Positions 41,318-50,071 of a stretch of DNA of 64,000 nucleotides are shown in pieces. The notes beneath the pieces were generated by a model, which saw only the letters and a program-made list of their open reading frames with translations, searched no databases and was not told where the DNA came from. The DNA lies in assembly GCA_026390795.1 (NCBI GenBank), contig JAPLFG010000001.1, forward strand, positions 310,001 to 374,000, written 5' to 3'. The position numbers were made by a program, and so were the translations under genes. The DNA is from Ignavibacteriales bacterium (GTDB taxonomy: Bacteria > Bacteroidota > Ignavibacteria > Ignavibacteriales > Melioribacteraceae). Every line of letters starts with the position of its first letter. Positions within the stretch are counted from its first letter, which is position 1.

Positions 41318-43005
41318 TGAAGCAAATTCTTCACATACTGAAATTCAAATTAATTGCTTTTCTAAGACTCGATACGAAAGCTACATTCAACAGCATTGTT
41401 AAAAGTTTCGGCAGCAGCTTAATCTACATCGCATTCGCGGTCGGTGGTTTTTTATTTGTCCAAAGATTATTCCATTTTCTCCTGGTTGATATAAAAGTCG
41501 GCTTGTTTTTATTGCATGAATTCATCTCTATGATTCTATTTATATTTTTTATTTCGGTTAATGTTGGAAATATTATAGTGTCATACTCAACACTTTACAA
41601 ATCGAGTGAAATATCTTTCTTGATTACAAAGCCAATTGCACCCGCAAAAATATTCACTATTAAATTCTTAGATAACTTTTTCTACAGTTCATCAACGCTA
41701 ATTATGTTGCTGATCTCACTTCTTGCCGGTTATGTAGTCTATTTTAAGCTTAGCATATGGGCATTTCTTCTTCTTGTTTTTAATTTCATCCCGTTAATGT
41801 TCAGCGCCGCATCGCTCGGTATTATAATTCTTTTAATAGTGATAAGATTAGCCAGTCGGTTTGGGATTAAAAAAGTGATTTATACTTTGATCTTTTCTTA
41901 TTTCCTTATCATCACTTTTTACTTCAATCTTAATTCTCCAAAAACTTTAGTAGCGTCAGTAATGAAATATTATCCGTTTCTCACAAAGGACATTTATCTT
42001 GGAAATTTGGTCTCACCATTAATTAAAATGTTTCCGAATAATTGGTTTGCACAATCAGCTTTCTGGCTATTAAACAATGACCTATTATTATCAATGGGAT
42101 ATCTAATATTACAAATTGCATTTTCTTTACTACTCTTTTCAATCGCGATTTATCTTGGCCACAGATGGTATTTCAAGACATGGCTCCTTAATCTAAAAAT
42201 GGTTTCGGATTTTACCTACAATCAGAAAAAGGGCAGAATATTTTTTAATTTGGAAAATAATTCATTTTTGAAACCACAGTCAGAATCAATAATTAAACGC
42301 GACCTCATAATGTTCATCAGAGAACCAAGCCAGTACATTCATTTTTTAGTTCTCCTTTTTTTAATCGCTGTTTTCATTTTTAGTGTTGCCGGAGTAAAAT
42401 TTGTAGGATTAGGTAATTATAATTTACAGACAATGATTTATTTATCCCTATTCATGTTTAATCTTCTTTTCATTTCCACTCTCTCACTCCGTTTTATTTT
42501 CCCTTTAATTAGTCTGGAAGGGCAAGCTTTTTGGAAATTGAAATCATCGCCTGTTCAGAATAAAATATTTCTTAAAAGTAAAATCACGATTTTCAGCTCA
42601 CTCATTTTATTAATTTCTTTGAGCTTGAGCTTCTTTTCAAATTACAAATTTGGGATTGTGCTGACGGTATTTTCTTCATTTATAACCTTAATAGCTGCAA
42701 TGGCTATAATCTCAATCAATTTTGGAATGGGAGGTATATACTCAAACTTCAGAGAAAAGAACGCAATTAGACTGTCATCATCTCAAGGCGCTTCTCTTTC
42801 TTTTTTATTCAATATTCTATATATGTTTTTTCTTGTGGTACTACTTTACAAACCATTGAGCGGATTATTTTTATCAATAATGCTAAATCAAAGATTTATT
42901 GTGAATAGTTTATTCTGGCCTGCAATTCTAATTGGACTTCTATCAATAATTATAGCCCTAACATTTTTTAAGATTGCTCTCAGTTCCATAAAAAGAGATT
43001 TTTAA
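41317..43005 (+). CDS. ABC-2-type permease subunit (562 aa)
   Basis: Highly hydrophobic protein with about twelve membrane helices in two groups (residues 20-290 and 345-555) separated by a polar cytoplasmic loop (NQKKGRIFFNLENNS, then IKRDLIMFIREPSQ). Partner of the ATP-binding subunit encoded directly upstream. It resembles the large undivided ABC exporter permeases of Chlorobiota/Firmicutes; cargo cannot be predicted. It ends 8 bp before the convergent SDR gene. Confidence 0.82.
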   Translation: MKQILHILKFKLIAFLRLDTKATFNSIVKSFGSSLIYIAFAVGGFLFVQRLFHFLLVDIKVGLFLLHEFISMILFIFFISVNVGNIIVSYSTLYKSSEISFLITKPIAPAKIFTIKFLDNFFYSSSTLIMLLISLLAGYVVYFKLSIWAFLLLVFNFIPLMFSAASLGIIILLIVIRLASRFGIKKVIYTLIFSYFLIITFYFNLNSPKTLVASVMKYYPFLTKDIYLGNLVSPLIKMFPNNWFAQSAFWLLNNDLLLSMGYLILQIAFSLLLFSIAIYLGHRWYFKTWLLNLKMVSDFTYNQKKGRIFFNLENNSFLKPQSESIIKRDLIMFIREPSQYIHFLVLLFLIAVFIFSVAGVKFVGLGNYNLQTMIYLSLFMFNLLFISTLSLRFIFPLISLEGQAFWKLKSSPVQNKIFLKSKITIFSSLILLISLSLSFFSNYKFGIVLTVFSSFITLIAAMAIISINFGMGGIYSNFREKNAIRLSSSQGASLSFLFNILYMFFLVVLLYKPLSGLFLSIMLNQRFIVNSLFWPAILIGLLSIIIALTFFKIALSSIKRDF

Positions 43006-43013
43006 CGACTTTA

Positions 43014-43808
43014 TTATTTGGTTGATAGAGACGTATAATATTTCCTTCTAACTCTGCCTGCTAATTTGACAATAAATTTTCTTGTAACAATTCTCGGAAT
43101 GAATGAAAGCAATTTATTAAATGAACCGTCTACAACACTGATCTTTCTACCTAGACTTATCATAGCGGTATTAATGACTTCTTCCACAGTTCTTGGTGAC
43201 GGACCGGAAGTAGTATTTGCCTTCATTTGAAATTCGGTATCGGTTCCGCCAGGGTTGAGAGCTAGAACATCAATATTATAATCTCGTAACTCATACCAGA
43301 GTCCTTCACTCATAAATAGATTAAACACTTTTGTTGCGGAATAAGTTGTAGTTAATGGTGTGGGCTGGTAGGCTACAAGACTTCCGAGAAAAATGATAGC
43401 ACCTTTTTTTCTTATTTTCATTTGCTGAATAAAATGATGGCTCAGTATTGTCGGTGCGATACAATTCACACGAATCATGTTTGTCTGTTGTTCAATTTCT
43501 GAATCAGCAAATTCTCCGGCAGATCCAAATCCGGCATTGTTAATTAGCATTCCAATTTCTCTATCATCAACTGCTTCTTCTATATCTTTCATAAAATTAT
43601 CTTTGGATAGATCAACCGGAGCTACAACAATATCAACATTGTACTTTTTCTTCAGCTCTTCAGAAAGTTTAATAAGACGATCATTTCTTCGAGCAACTAA
43701 TATCAAATTCATATTCTCGGACGCAAGACGTCTTGCAAAACCCTCTCCTATTCCGCTTGACGCGCCGGTTATCAATGCCCAACTGCCGTATTTTTCTTTC
43801 AATGTCAT
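43014..43808 (-). CDS. Short-chain dehydrogenase/reductase (264 aa)
   Basis: Classical SDR fold: NAD(P)-binding ALITGASSGIGEGFARRLA, NNAGFGSAG, catalytic Ser in IIFLGSLVAYQP and the YSATK motif (Tyr and Lys), then LNPGGTDTEF. The Arg-rich NLILVARRNDRL after strand 2 favours NADP(H). Similar proteins include the DltE/YqjQ type. Substrate unknown. The 3' end almost meets the ABC permease gene; the 5' side has a degenerate repeat and faces the RidA gene. Confidence 0.92.
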   Translation of the reverse strand: MTLKEKYGSWALITGASSGIGEGFARRLASENMNLILVARRNDRLIKLSEELKKKYNVDIVVAPVDLSKDNFMKDIEEAVDDREIGMLINNAGFGSAGEFADSEIEQQTNMIRVNCIAPTILSHHFIQQMKIRKKGAIIFLGSLVAYQPTPLTTTYSATKVFNLFMSEGLWYELRDYNIDVLALNPGGTDTEFQMKANTTSGPSPRTVEEVINTAMISLGRKISVVDGSFNKLLSFIPRIVTRKFIVKLAGRVRRKYYTSLSTK

Positions 43809-43824
43809 TTTATTATTCCTCTTT

Positions 43825-43866
43825 ATCTGTGTTTATCCGTTTGATCCGCGTCATCTGTGTTCTATT
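43825..43866. repeat. Degenerate tandem ATCYGYGTY-type repeat
   Basis: Four imperfect units of 9-10 bp follow one another: ATCTGTGTTT, ATCCGTTTG, ATCCGCGTC, ATCTGTGTTC. The stretch lies in the short gap between the SDR and RidA genes. Similar ATCTGTGT/ATCCGCGT strings are widespread in intergenic DNA of this group of bacteria as far as I know; role unknown. Confidence 0.5.
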
Positions 43867-43933
43867 TGATTAAATATGATTGATAAATTACTAAATCATT
43901 ACCATATTGAAACAGATATTCTTAAGGGGTTTT

Positions 43934-44404
43934 ATGAAAAAGATCTTCATTAAAAAATATTTTTTTATTCCTTCTTTTCAAATTAGCTTTTTCCTTCTGC
44001 TTTTCTTTTCATCATATTTAGATGCACAAATTAAAATTGTCTCTACTTCCGATGCTCCTGCTGCTATTGGTCCTTACTCCCAAGCTGTAGTGTCTGGTAA
44101 TCTTGTTTTCTGTTCCGGACAAATTGCGCTGCATCCAGTCACAATGCAAATTGTCGGTGACGATATTGAATCGCAAACACGACAGGTATTTAGTAATATT
44201 AAAGCCGTGTTGAAAGCAGAGAATTTAACCCTGGCTAACGTTGTCAAGTGCACGGTATTTATGAAAAATTTGGATGACTTTGCAAAAATGAACTCGGTTT
44301 ATGCCGAGGAGTTTGGTACTAATAAACCTGCACGGTCAACAATTCAAGCAGCACGAATACCAAAAGACGTTTTAATTGAAATTGAGTGTATAGCTGTAAA
44401 ATAG
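43934..44404 (+). CDS. RidA-family protein with predicted signal peptide
   Basis: RidA (YjgF/UK114) proteins deaminate reactive enamine/imine intermediates. The domain begins around residue 37: APAAIGPYSQAV, FCSGQIALHP, FSNIKAVLKAENL, KCTVFMKNLDDF, AEEFGTNKPARSTIQAARIPKDVLIEIECIAV, with the conserved Arg in PARST. Unlike the usual cytosolic forms it has a leader (KKIFIKKYF then FQISFFLLLFFSS and LDAQ) typical of a Sec signal peptide, so it is probably periplasmic. AAGGGG four bases before ATG 43934 fixes the start. Confidence 0.9.
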   Translation: MKKIFIKKYFFIPSFQISFFLLLFFSSYLDAQIKIVSTSDAPAAIGPYSQAVVSGNLVFCSGQIALHPVTMQIVGDDIESQTRQVFSNIKAVLKAENLTLANVVKCTVFMKNLDDFAKMNSVYAEEFGTNKPARSTIQAARIPKDVLIEIECIAVK

Positions 44405-44405
44405 C

Positions 44406-44433
44406 TGTTAGTTATCGGTTGTTAGTGATCGGT
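44406..44433. repeat. Tandem 14-bp repeat
   Basis: TGTTAGTTATCGGT (44406-44419) is followed at once by TGTTAGTGATCGGT (44420-44433), one mismatch. Each unit itself splits into two heptamers. It lies just after the RidA stop codon. A related heptamer string occurs inside rsmE. Confidence 0.6.
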
Positions 44434-44516
44434 ATTGTTATTCTAAATTATGCATATAATTAATTTATTTTGTACGGTTGTAAGTAATAAAGAATTCGAA
44501 AAAGGCAGTTTCTTTC

Positions 44517-44861
44517 ATGGAAATAGAAATTTCAAAAAACTATAATGCACGTAGACTTCAACAATGGCTCGATTACGAACTATCTTCATTAGCATTGATG
44601 CTGCTAAGTTGGTTTTGGAACTTTGCTATATTTCTGATGATTATTGCAGCGTTCTTGTTTACACCGTTTATGATAAAAATTCTTTTTGAGGAGAGAAGAT
44701 TCGGCTGGATAATATTTTTCCTACTGATTGTGGTTATTCCGGTGTGCGGAGTCTTCCTTTTAGGAAGCGATTCCACTTACGCATCTATTATCAGATTGAT
44801 ACCGCTAGCACTATTTTATTTTTATTGTTTTGTTTTAAGATTAGCAGTCAAAGACTGGTAA
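44517..44861 (+). CDS. Small membrane protein of unknown function (114 aa)
   Basis: After a polar N-terminus (EIEISKNYNARRLQQWLDYE) come hydrophobic segments near residues 25-55, 65-85 and 92-108: about three or four membrane helices. No family recognised. It stands between RidA and YdeI-like genes with 50-110 bp gaps on both sides. Its ATG follows TTTCTTTC without a clear ribosome site, so expression is less certain. Confidence 0.55.
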   Translation: MEIEISKNYNARRLQQWLDYELSSLALMLLSWFWNFAIFLMIIAAFLFTPFMIKILFEERRFGWIIFFLLIVVIPVCGVFLLGSDSTYASIIRLIPLALFYFYCFVLRLAVKDW

Positions 44862-44913
44862 AAAAATTTTAAGAAAGTAGAGTTTATCAATCATTTAGTC
44901 TACAATCAAAAAG

Positions 44914-45507
44914 ATGGAACCTATATTTTTTGCTGATCAATCTGAATTAAGGAAATGGTTTGAAAAGAATCACTTAAAAGAAAAAGAACTTTTACTTGGT
45001 TACTTTAAAAAAAGTTCAGGCCGACAAAGTGTGACATGGCCGGAGTCTGTGGATCAAGCCTTATGTTTCGGCTGGATTGACGGAATTCGAAAATCAATTG
45101 ATGATCTCAGCTATACTATTAGGTTTACTCCAAGGAATCCTAAAAGTATTTGGAGTGCTATAAATATCAAGAAAGTTGAAAATCTTACTAGTCTTGGATT
45201 AATGAAACCTGCCGGAATTGCCGCATTCAACAAACTTGATCTTACCAAATCAAAAATTTATTCATTCGAACAGAATAATGTAAAACTTACTAAGGCATAT
45301 GAAAATATTTTCAAGCAAAATAATAAAGCTTGGATTTTTTTTTCAGAACAAGTACCATCATATCGAAGGCCGGCAATTCATTGGGTTAACAGTGCAAAAC
45401 TGGAAGAAACGCGTTTACGAAGATTGAATATTTTAATAACCGACTCATTCAATAAACAAAAGATTGCGCCGCTAAGATGGAATATTAAAAATTATACTAC
45501 AAAGTGA
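44914..45507 (+). CDS. YdeI/OmpD-associated family protein
   Basis: Member of the YdeI/OmpD-associated family (197 aa): LRKWFEKNHLKEKELLLGYFKKSSG, SVTWPESVDQALCFGWIDGIRKSIDD, IRFTPRNPKSIWSAINIKKVE and a C-terminal helical part RLRRLNILITDSFNKQKI. The family has been linked to bacteriocin or antimicrobial peptide tolerance but its biochemistry is not known. Soluble, no signal. Single gene. Confidence 0.85.
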   Translation: MEPIFFADQSELRKWFEKNHLKEKELLLGYFKKSSGRQSVTWPESVDQALCFGWIDGIRKSIDDLSYTIRFTPRNPKSIWSAINIKKVENLTSLGLMKPAGIAAFNKLDLTKSKIYSFEQNNVKLTKAYENIFKQNNKAWIFFSEQVPSYRRPAIHWVNSAKLEETRLRRLNILITDSFNKQKIAPLRWNIKNYTTK

Positions 45508-45615
45508 GTGCACAGATAAAAGTGAGTTTTAAAAGTAAATATTTCTTTTTCATTGATGAGTATAGATTTTAATGGCGGGATTTAATGTATCAAGTCTAAA
45601 ACAGGAAGAAATCTT

Positions 45616-46167
45616 TTAGATCATTTCACTTAACAATTCAGGTCGCGGCTGAGCAATTACAATCTTATTCACAAGCAATCCTTTATCGGCAATTACTTTA
45701 GCACCGGATTCAACTGCGCTAGTAACAGCGGCAACTTCTCCGGTTAGTGTACAGAATGCTTTCCCGCCAAGAGCCATTGCTAATCGAATCTCAATAATGC
45801 GTACATTGGCGGCTTTAATTGCTGCATCGGCACCTTCTATTAGTGACGCCACGGAGAAGGATTCGATAATTCCCAATGCTTCAAGAAGTGTAACATCTGA
45901 GTGACCTGACAAAGCCGGAAAAATATCGGGATGAACATTTGGGATTACAAAAGTATCAATAACAGCAAAATCAATTTGATTAACCGCAGCATCAACCGAT
46001 GATTGAACAGCAGCGACATCTCCGCCGATAAGAACAATATATTTTCCCGAACAAATTGTACGGGAGAGAATTAATTCAACTTGAGATGTCTTCAACATAA
46101 TATCAGCCGCCTGCATACCGGCCGCAATGCTTGTCATTTCGATTAAGCCTAGAGAATTCATTTCCAT
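45616..46167 (-). CDS. Tandem-BMC microcompartment shell protein (PduT-like)
   Basis: Two BMC domains in tandem (residues 4-88 and 97-180), beginning SLGLIEMTSIAAGMQAADIMLKTSQ and ALGIIESFSVASLIEGADAAIKAAN; such proteins form pseudohexameric trimers in the shell. The first repeat has RTICSGKYI, matching the position of the PduT cysteine that holds a [4Fe-4S] cluster in the pore (about Cys39). Together with the PduS-like protein encoded 57 bp upstream this suggests electron transfer across a shell. No other shell or enzyme genes of a microcompartment are in the window. Confidence 0.93.
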   Translation of the reverse strand: MEMNSLGLIEMTSIAAGMQAADIMLKTSQVELILSRTICSGKYIVLIGGDVAAVQSSVDAAVNQIDFAVIDTFVIPNVHPDIFPALSGHSDVTLLEALGIIESFSVASLIEGADAAIKAANVRIIEIRLAMALGGKAFCTLTGEVAAVTSAVESGAKVIADKGLLVNKIVIAQPRPELLSEMI

Positions 46168-46224
46168 TATTGATACCTTTCAATTAATCATTGCGTAATT
46201 AGTTATAACACAACGCGAACAATT

Positions 46225-47538
46225 TTATTTTGAAATTTTGATATACTCATCAGAAATATGCGTCACTCTACCACTAATTGAAGAATGAATTTTTGCTCCA
46301 AGTTTTCCTTCTTCAATATCAGCAATCAATGTTCCTTCAAGTACATTGTCACCGAGTCTAACAATTGGTTTCGCCGCAATTCCGATATGCTGTTTCAACA
46401 CAATTATAACTTGTGAAACATCCGGCGATTTATTTACAAATGGTGTATGCGCATCATATTTTAAAACATCAATTCGTTTCATCAATTGTTTTAGTGGAAC
46501 GCGTCTCCCTTCTTTAATTGGATGTACTTTTACCGGTTTTTGTTGTTCGTATCTGGTTCCCAATTTTTTATTTTCAACTTTTCCTTGATCGCATGCTTCG
46601 CGAGGATATAAATCTTCCGGACACGCGTATAAAGAACACAAGCCGCAAGAACAACAGAGATCGGCATATTGATTCCACACGGCGCTTCCAGTTGTAGAGA
46701 ATCCGAGCGACCGCATAACTTTATGAGGCTGAACATCATAACCTAAAAGGTAACGAGGACAAAACTCGGTACAATAACTGCATTGGTCGCATGCGGATTT
46801 GCCAATTCTATTTTTATCTTGAATTGGTCTCTTAGTTCTGTTTACAAGATAATGATCGAAAGGAAGAACAATAATTCCGGCAGTAGTTTTAGTTACAACT
46901 TCATCAAGATCAAAAGTAAGTTTCCCCATTAAAATACCGCTGACAAAAACTCCAAAATCGGAAACAGTGGCTCCGCCTGCATGAGCAATTAACTCTTTCA
47001 AACTTGTGCCGATAGGAACGAAAAACGATGACGGATTTTTGACACAGCCGGCAATACAAACAAATTTCTGTGTAACCGGTTTGTCTTCAACGGCTCTACA
47101 GATATTATAAAATGTTTCAACGTTGTTTACAACACAGCCGACATCAAGAGGTAAACCGTATGGGGGAATTAATCTTTTTGTTGCGGCATAAACTAGTTCG
47201 TATTCATCGCCGCTGGGATAGAAATCACCGAGCTGACAAGTTTCAATTTTACCGTTAGAATAATTTCTTTCGATCGCTTCAATTGCATCGGCATTTTTTG
47301 CTTTTATACCAAAGTAAGATTTTTTTGCAGAAGTTTGTTTGGTCATTAACTCTACGCCTTTAACAATCTCCGGAGCAAAATTTTTCATTAACTCAAAATC
47401 TTTATGAATGAGTGGTTCGCATTCGGCGCCGTTGACAAGAACAAATTCAACTTTCGATTTTGCTTTTACATGAGTCGGAAATCCAGCGCCTCCGGCTCCA
47501 ACAACACCTGCATCAAATATTTTTTGAACAAGATCCAT
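46225..47538 (-). CDS. PduS/RnfC-like iron-sulfur flavoprotein (437 aa)
   Basis: Electron-transfer protein of the RnfC/PduS family; PduS reduces cobalamin or moves electrons into microcompartments. N-terminal FMN/NAD domain with VVGAGGAGFPTHVK and VNGAECEPLIHKD, an SLBB-like part (GTSLKELIAHAGG), two [4Fe-4S] motifs (CDQCSYCTEFCP near 255, CCSCGLCSLYACP near 300) and a C-terminal barrel-sandwich domain with GRVTHISDEYIKI. No membrane helices. Paired with the BMC protein; its stop and start lie within a compact minus-strand series beginning with clpC. Confidence 0.92.
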   Translation of the reverse strand: MDLVQKIFDAGVVGAGGAGFPTHVKAKSKVEFVLVNGAECEPLIHKDFELMKNFAPEIVKGVELMTKQTSAKKSYFGIKAKNADAIEAIERNYSNGKIETCQLGDFYPSGDEYELVYAATKRLIPPYGLPLDVGCVVNNVETFYNICRAVEDKPVTQKFVCIAGCVKNPSSFFVPIGTSLKELIAHAGGATVSDFGVFVSGILMGKLTFDLDEVVTKTTAGIIVLPFDHYLVNRTKRPIQDKNRIGKSACDQCSYCTEFCPRYLLGYDVQPHKVMRSLGFSTTGSAVWNQYADLCCSCGLCSLYACPEDLYPREACDQGKVENKKLGTRYEQQKPVKVHPIKEGRRVPLKQLMKRIDVLKYDAHTPFVNKSPDVSQVIIVLKQHIGIAAKPIVRLGDNVLEGTLIADIEEGKLGAKIHSSISGRVTHISDEYIKISK

Positions 47539-47539
47539 A

Positions 47540-48775
47540 TTATCGGTTTCGTTTTATAACAACAATTGTTTTGTCGTCTTGATATTGACTTTCATTTGTA
47601 CTGAATTTAATTACGTCTTCAAGAATTGATGCTGCAATTTCTTTGGGCGACAAATTAACACTATCCAATATAATATGCCCCAATTTTTCTTCACCGTAAA
47701 ATTCAAATTTATCGTTCGCCGCCTCAACTAATCCGTCAGAATAGATCACCAAAACATCACCCTTGTGAAAGTTGATACTATCGGTTTCGAATTTTGCATT
47801 CGGGGATGGTCCTAACAACGGTCCGGTTGAATCGAGTAAAATAATATCGTTAAATTTCTTTCTAAAAAACATTGGCGGGTTTTGCCCGGCATTAGCGTAA
47901 AGGAATAATCCCTTTTTATCATTGGAGAGTTCTCCATAAAACAACGAAGCAAACTTATCATCGCTGAATATTTTGTTCACAAGTTGATTCATGCGCGACA
48001 TCATCAAGGAAATTTTAACTTGAAAAGTGCTTGCCATCCTCATAGCACCGGAAATGTACATAGCTTCCGCAGCTGCTCCTAATCCTTTTGAAGCGGCGTC
48101 TCCCATTAAAATACCGAGACGCTCTTCCCCTTCACCGACTTTCAGGTAATCATAAAAATCTCCGCCGACAGTCTGTGCTGGGAGAGTAACTCCAAAAATT
48201 TCGTACGCATTAAAACTGTATTGATGTTCGGGCAGAATACTTTTTTGAATCTCTCGAGCTTTGTCAATATCCGCAATTAGATTTCTTCTCGATTGGTGAA
48301 GGTATCTTTCGTTCAATTTAGAAGTTAGAACAGTAGCAACAATATTAAGTGTATCACGCAGATCATCGCCTATCATATCGCTGTTCACAGCAATTAGATA
48401 TTCATAATATTTTTTATCGCCGACTTTTATTTTTCTTCCTACTCCACTTGCAGAGTAGTTAACAATTCCCTTCTTGATAAGTGTTTTATCAGTTTCTGTC
48501 GCAAGAATGGTTCTTTCAAAAGCTATTCTTTCAAAAAAAGGATAATTTTTAATATCAAGTGCGTATCCGTCGGCAATTTTGGAAACTTTACCGCTTTGGA
48601 ATGATAGATTATAAGTTTTTTTCTTTGGATTAAATTTCCAGATCCGTCCGCCGGTTAATTTAATCTCTTCATTATTTATGATTTGTTTTACAATATCGGC
48701 TAGCAATTCTTCATCTGACTCAAATTTTTTTGATGCTACTGTTTCAATTGTTCTGTAAAGTTTTTTCTGATCCAT
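47540..48775 (-). CDS. SpoIIE/RsbU-type PP2C serine phosphatase (411 aa)
   Basis: C-terminal PP2C-like phosphatase domain from about residue 190: REIQKSILP, QTVGGDFYDYLKV (metal Asp), LGILMGDAASKGLGAA, FLYANAGQNPPM, and VIYSDGLVEAAN. The N-terminal 170 residues are GAF-like (ILATETDKTLIKKGIVNYSAS). Such enzymes dephosphorylate anti-sigma-factor antagonists in partner-switching. No STAS or HPK partner gene is adjacent. The start of the PduS-like gene follows its stop by one base, so the two are co-transcribed. Confidence 0.92.
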   Translation of the reverse strand: MDQKKLYRTIETVASKKFESDEELLADIVKQIINNEEIKLTGGRIWKFNPKKKTYNLSFQSGKVSKIADGYALDIKNYPFFERIAFERTILATETDKTLIKKGIVNYSASGVGRKIKVGDKKYYEYLIAVNSDMIGDDLRDTLNIVATVLTSKLNERYLHQSRRNLIADIDKAREIQKSILPEHQYSFNAYEIFGVTLPAQTVGGDFYDYLKVGEGEERLGILMGDAASKGLGAAAEAMYISGAMRMASTFQVKISLMMSRMNQLVNKIFSDDKFASLFYGELSNDKKGLFLYANAGQNPPMFFRKKFNDIILLDSTGPLLGPSPNAKFETDSINFHKGDVLVIYSDGLVEAANDKFEFYGEEKLGHIILDSVNLSPKEIAASILEDVIKFSTNESQYQDDKTIVVIKRNR

Positions 48776-48783
48776 TAAGCAGT

Positions 48784-50052
48784 TTATTCCGAATAATAGT
48801 TTATGATATTTTGTAACACATTTTTACAAACTTTATTAAACTCGTTCGATGTGAATGAATTCATGATACTGTTGAATGTAGGACGGTAAACACCTTTTGC
48901 AACATATCCGCCTCCTTCAAAAACACCAATTTTATCTTTGTATTTATCTTCGGGAGGTGTAGGAATCGGAGTTCCGGGTTCAACTAAATTTTTCCATTTG
49001 CTATCAAAATTAACCATTGTTGTTAGGTTCGGCTCCCAAGGTTCAACATCCGTGGGATACATATCTTGATATGTATTATCGTTCCCATATTCATCTGCGA
49101 GACCGGCTAGACCGTGTGCAAATTCATGAACAAAAACTTGCTTAGCCGCTTTATTATCAACGCAAGTCATTGAGTAGAAATTATAAATAGCGCCGCCGCC
49201 GTATATAGAAGTGTTTACCATAATGAATATTTGATCATACGGAGCGTTTGCGGCAACATCTCGGACTGTTTGATAATCTGTAGTCATTAAATAGCGTTCG
49301 CTGTCAAAAGTATAGAAACGGGAATTGATTAATGTCTGCTTCCAAATATTTTTTGCCGGAATATCGGTTCCGGATTCGTTAGACGGTGCTTCAATTCCCC
49401 AGATATTTATTTTGTTTCTATTCTCTTTGTAAGGAGAATATTCAAACAAATAACCGGCGAATCTATCACAATCCTTATGAAATTTATCCATCTCATCTTT
49501 AGTATATCCTTCCGGAACAAATACAATATCTAACTTAGATGAAGGATCACCAGAATAATGAACTTTGAAATTTTCATAAGGCTTAATTCGTTCTGCGATT
49601 ATGAAATAATTTTTAGGATCTACAGAGTACTCAAATTTTTTCTCGAAATTATTTTTTCGATCTCTTCTGAATATTTCGACTCGAATATTTGACTTCGGAA
49701 ACGGCATAATGAGTGATCCGGAGAAGGAACGTATGGTATTCTTTGATTCTTCTGTTGTCTGCCATTCCTGGTATAGTGTTGAGAAGCCCCTCGAAAAGAT
49801 TAATTTTTTTGAAGTAGCATCAAATACTTTTAAAAAATAATTGCCATAACCAAATGGATCAATCAAATTATTTTTTGGACCGCTCCATTCCCCTTCTTTA
49901 ACCAACTTATCAAATGAAATTGTTTCTGTTGTTTTATCTCCCGTATGGAAAAAATCAAGTCGGAGTGTTTGATTAACAAAATAATCATCAAATTTAATCT
50001 GGGCATTTGTAATTATCACAAAACAGAGTAAAAGAGCAAATACTTTTCGCAT
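48784..50052 (-). CDS. M64-family metallopeptidase, exported
   Basis: Secreted zinc peptidase of the M64 (IgA peptidase) family. Signal peptide MRKVFALLLCFVIITNAQ. An N-terminal beta-rich domain (20-150), then the peptidase: IVFVPEGYTKDEMDKF, INIWGIEAPSNESGTDIP, and the zinc site VHEFAHGLAGLADEYG (HExxH and downstream Asp/Glu). It ends with YRPTFNSIMNSF, matching the family's Met-turn-like tail. 422 residues. Likely digests peptides or glycoproteins outside the inner membrane. Confidence 0.93.
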   Translation of the reverse strand: MRKVFALLLCFVIITNAQIKFDDYFVNQTLRLDFFHTGDKTTETISFDKLVKEGEWSGPKNNLIDPFGYGNYFLKVFDATSKKLIFSRGFSTLYQEWQTTEESKNTIRSFSGSLIMPFPKSNIRVEIFRRDRKNNFEKKFEYSVDPKNYFIIAERIKPYENFKVHYSGDPSSKLDIVFVPEGYTKDEMDKFHKDCDRFAGYLFEYSPYKENRNKINIWGIEAPSNESGTDIPAKNIWKQTLINSRFYTFDSERYLMTTDYQTVRDVAANAPYDQIFIMVNTSIYGGGAIYNFYSMTCVDNKAAKQVFVHEFAHGLAGLADEYGNDNTYQDMYPTDVEPWEPNLTTMVNFDSKWKNLVEPGTPIPTPPEDKYKDKIGVFEGGGYVAKGVYRPTFNSIMNSFTSNEFNKVCKNVLQNIINYYSE

Positions 50053-50071
50053 TTATTAATTCCTTAAGATG

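Noticed and set aside
46225-47538. RnfC subunit of an Rnf complex
   Set aside because: No rnfABDEG genes nearby, and the neighbour is a BMC shell protein, favouring PduS-like.
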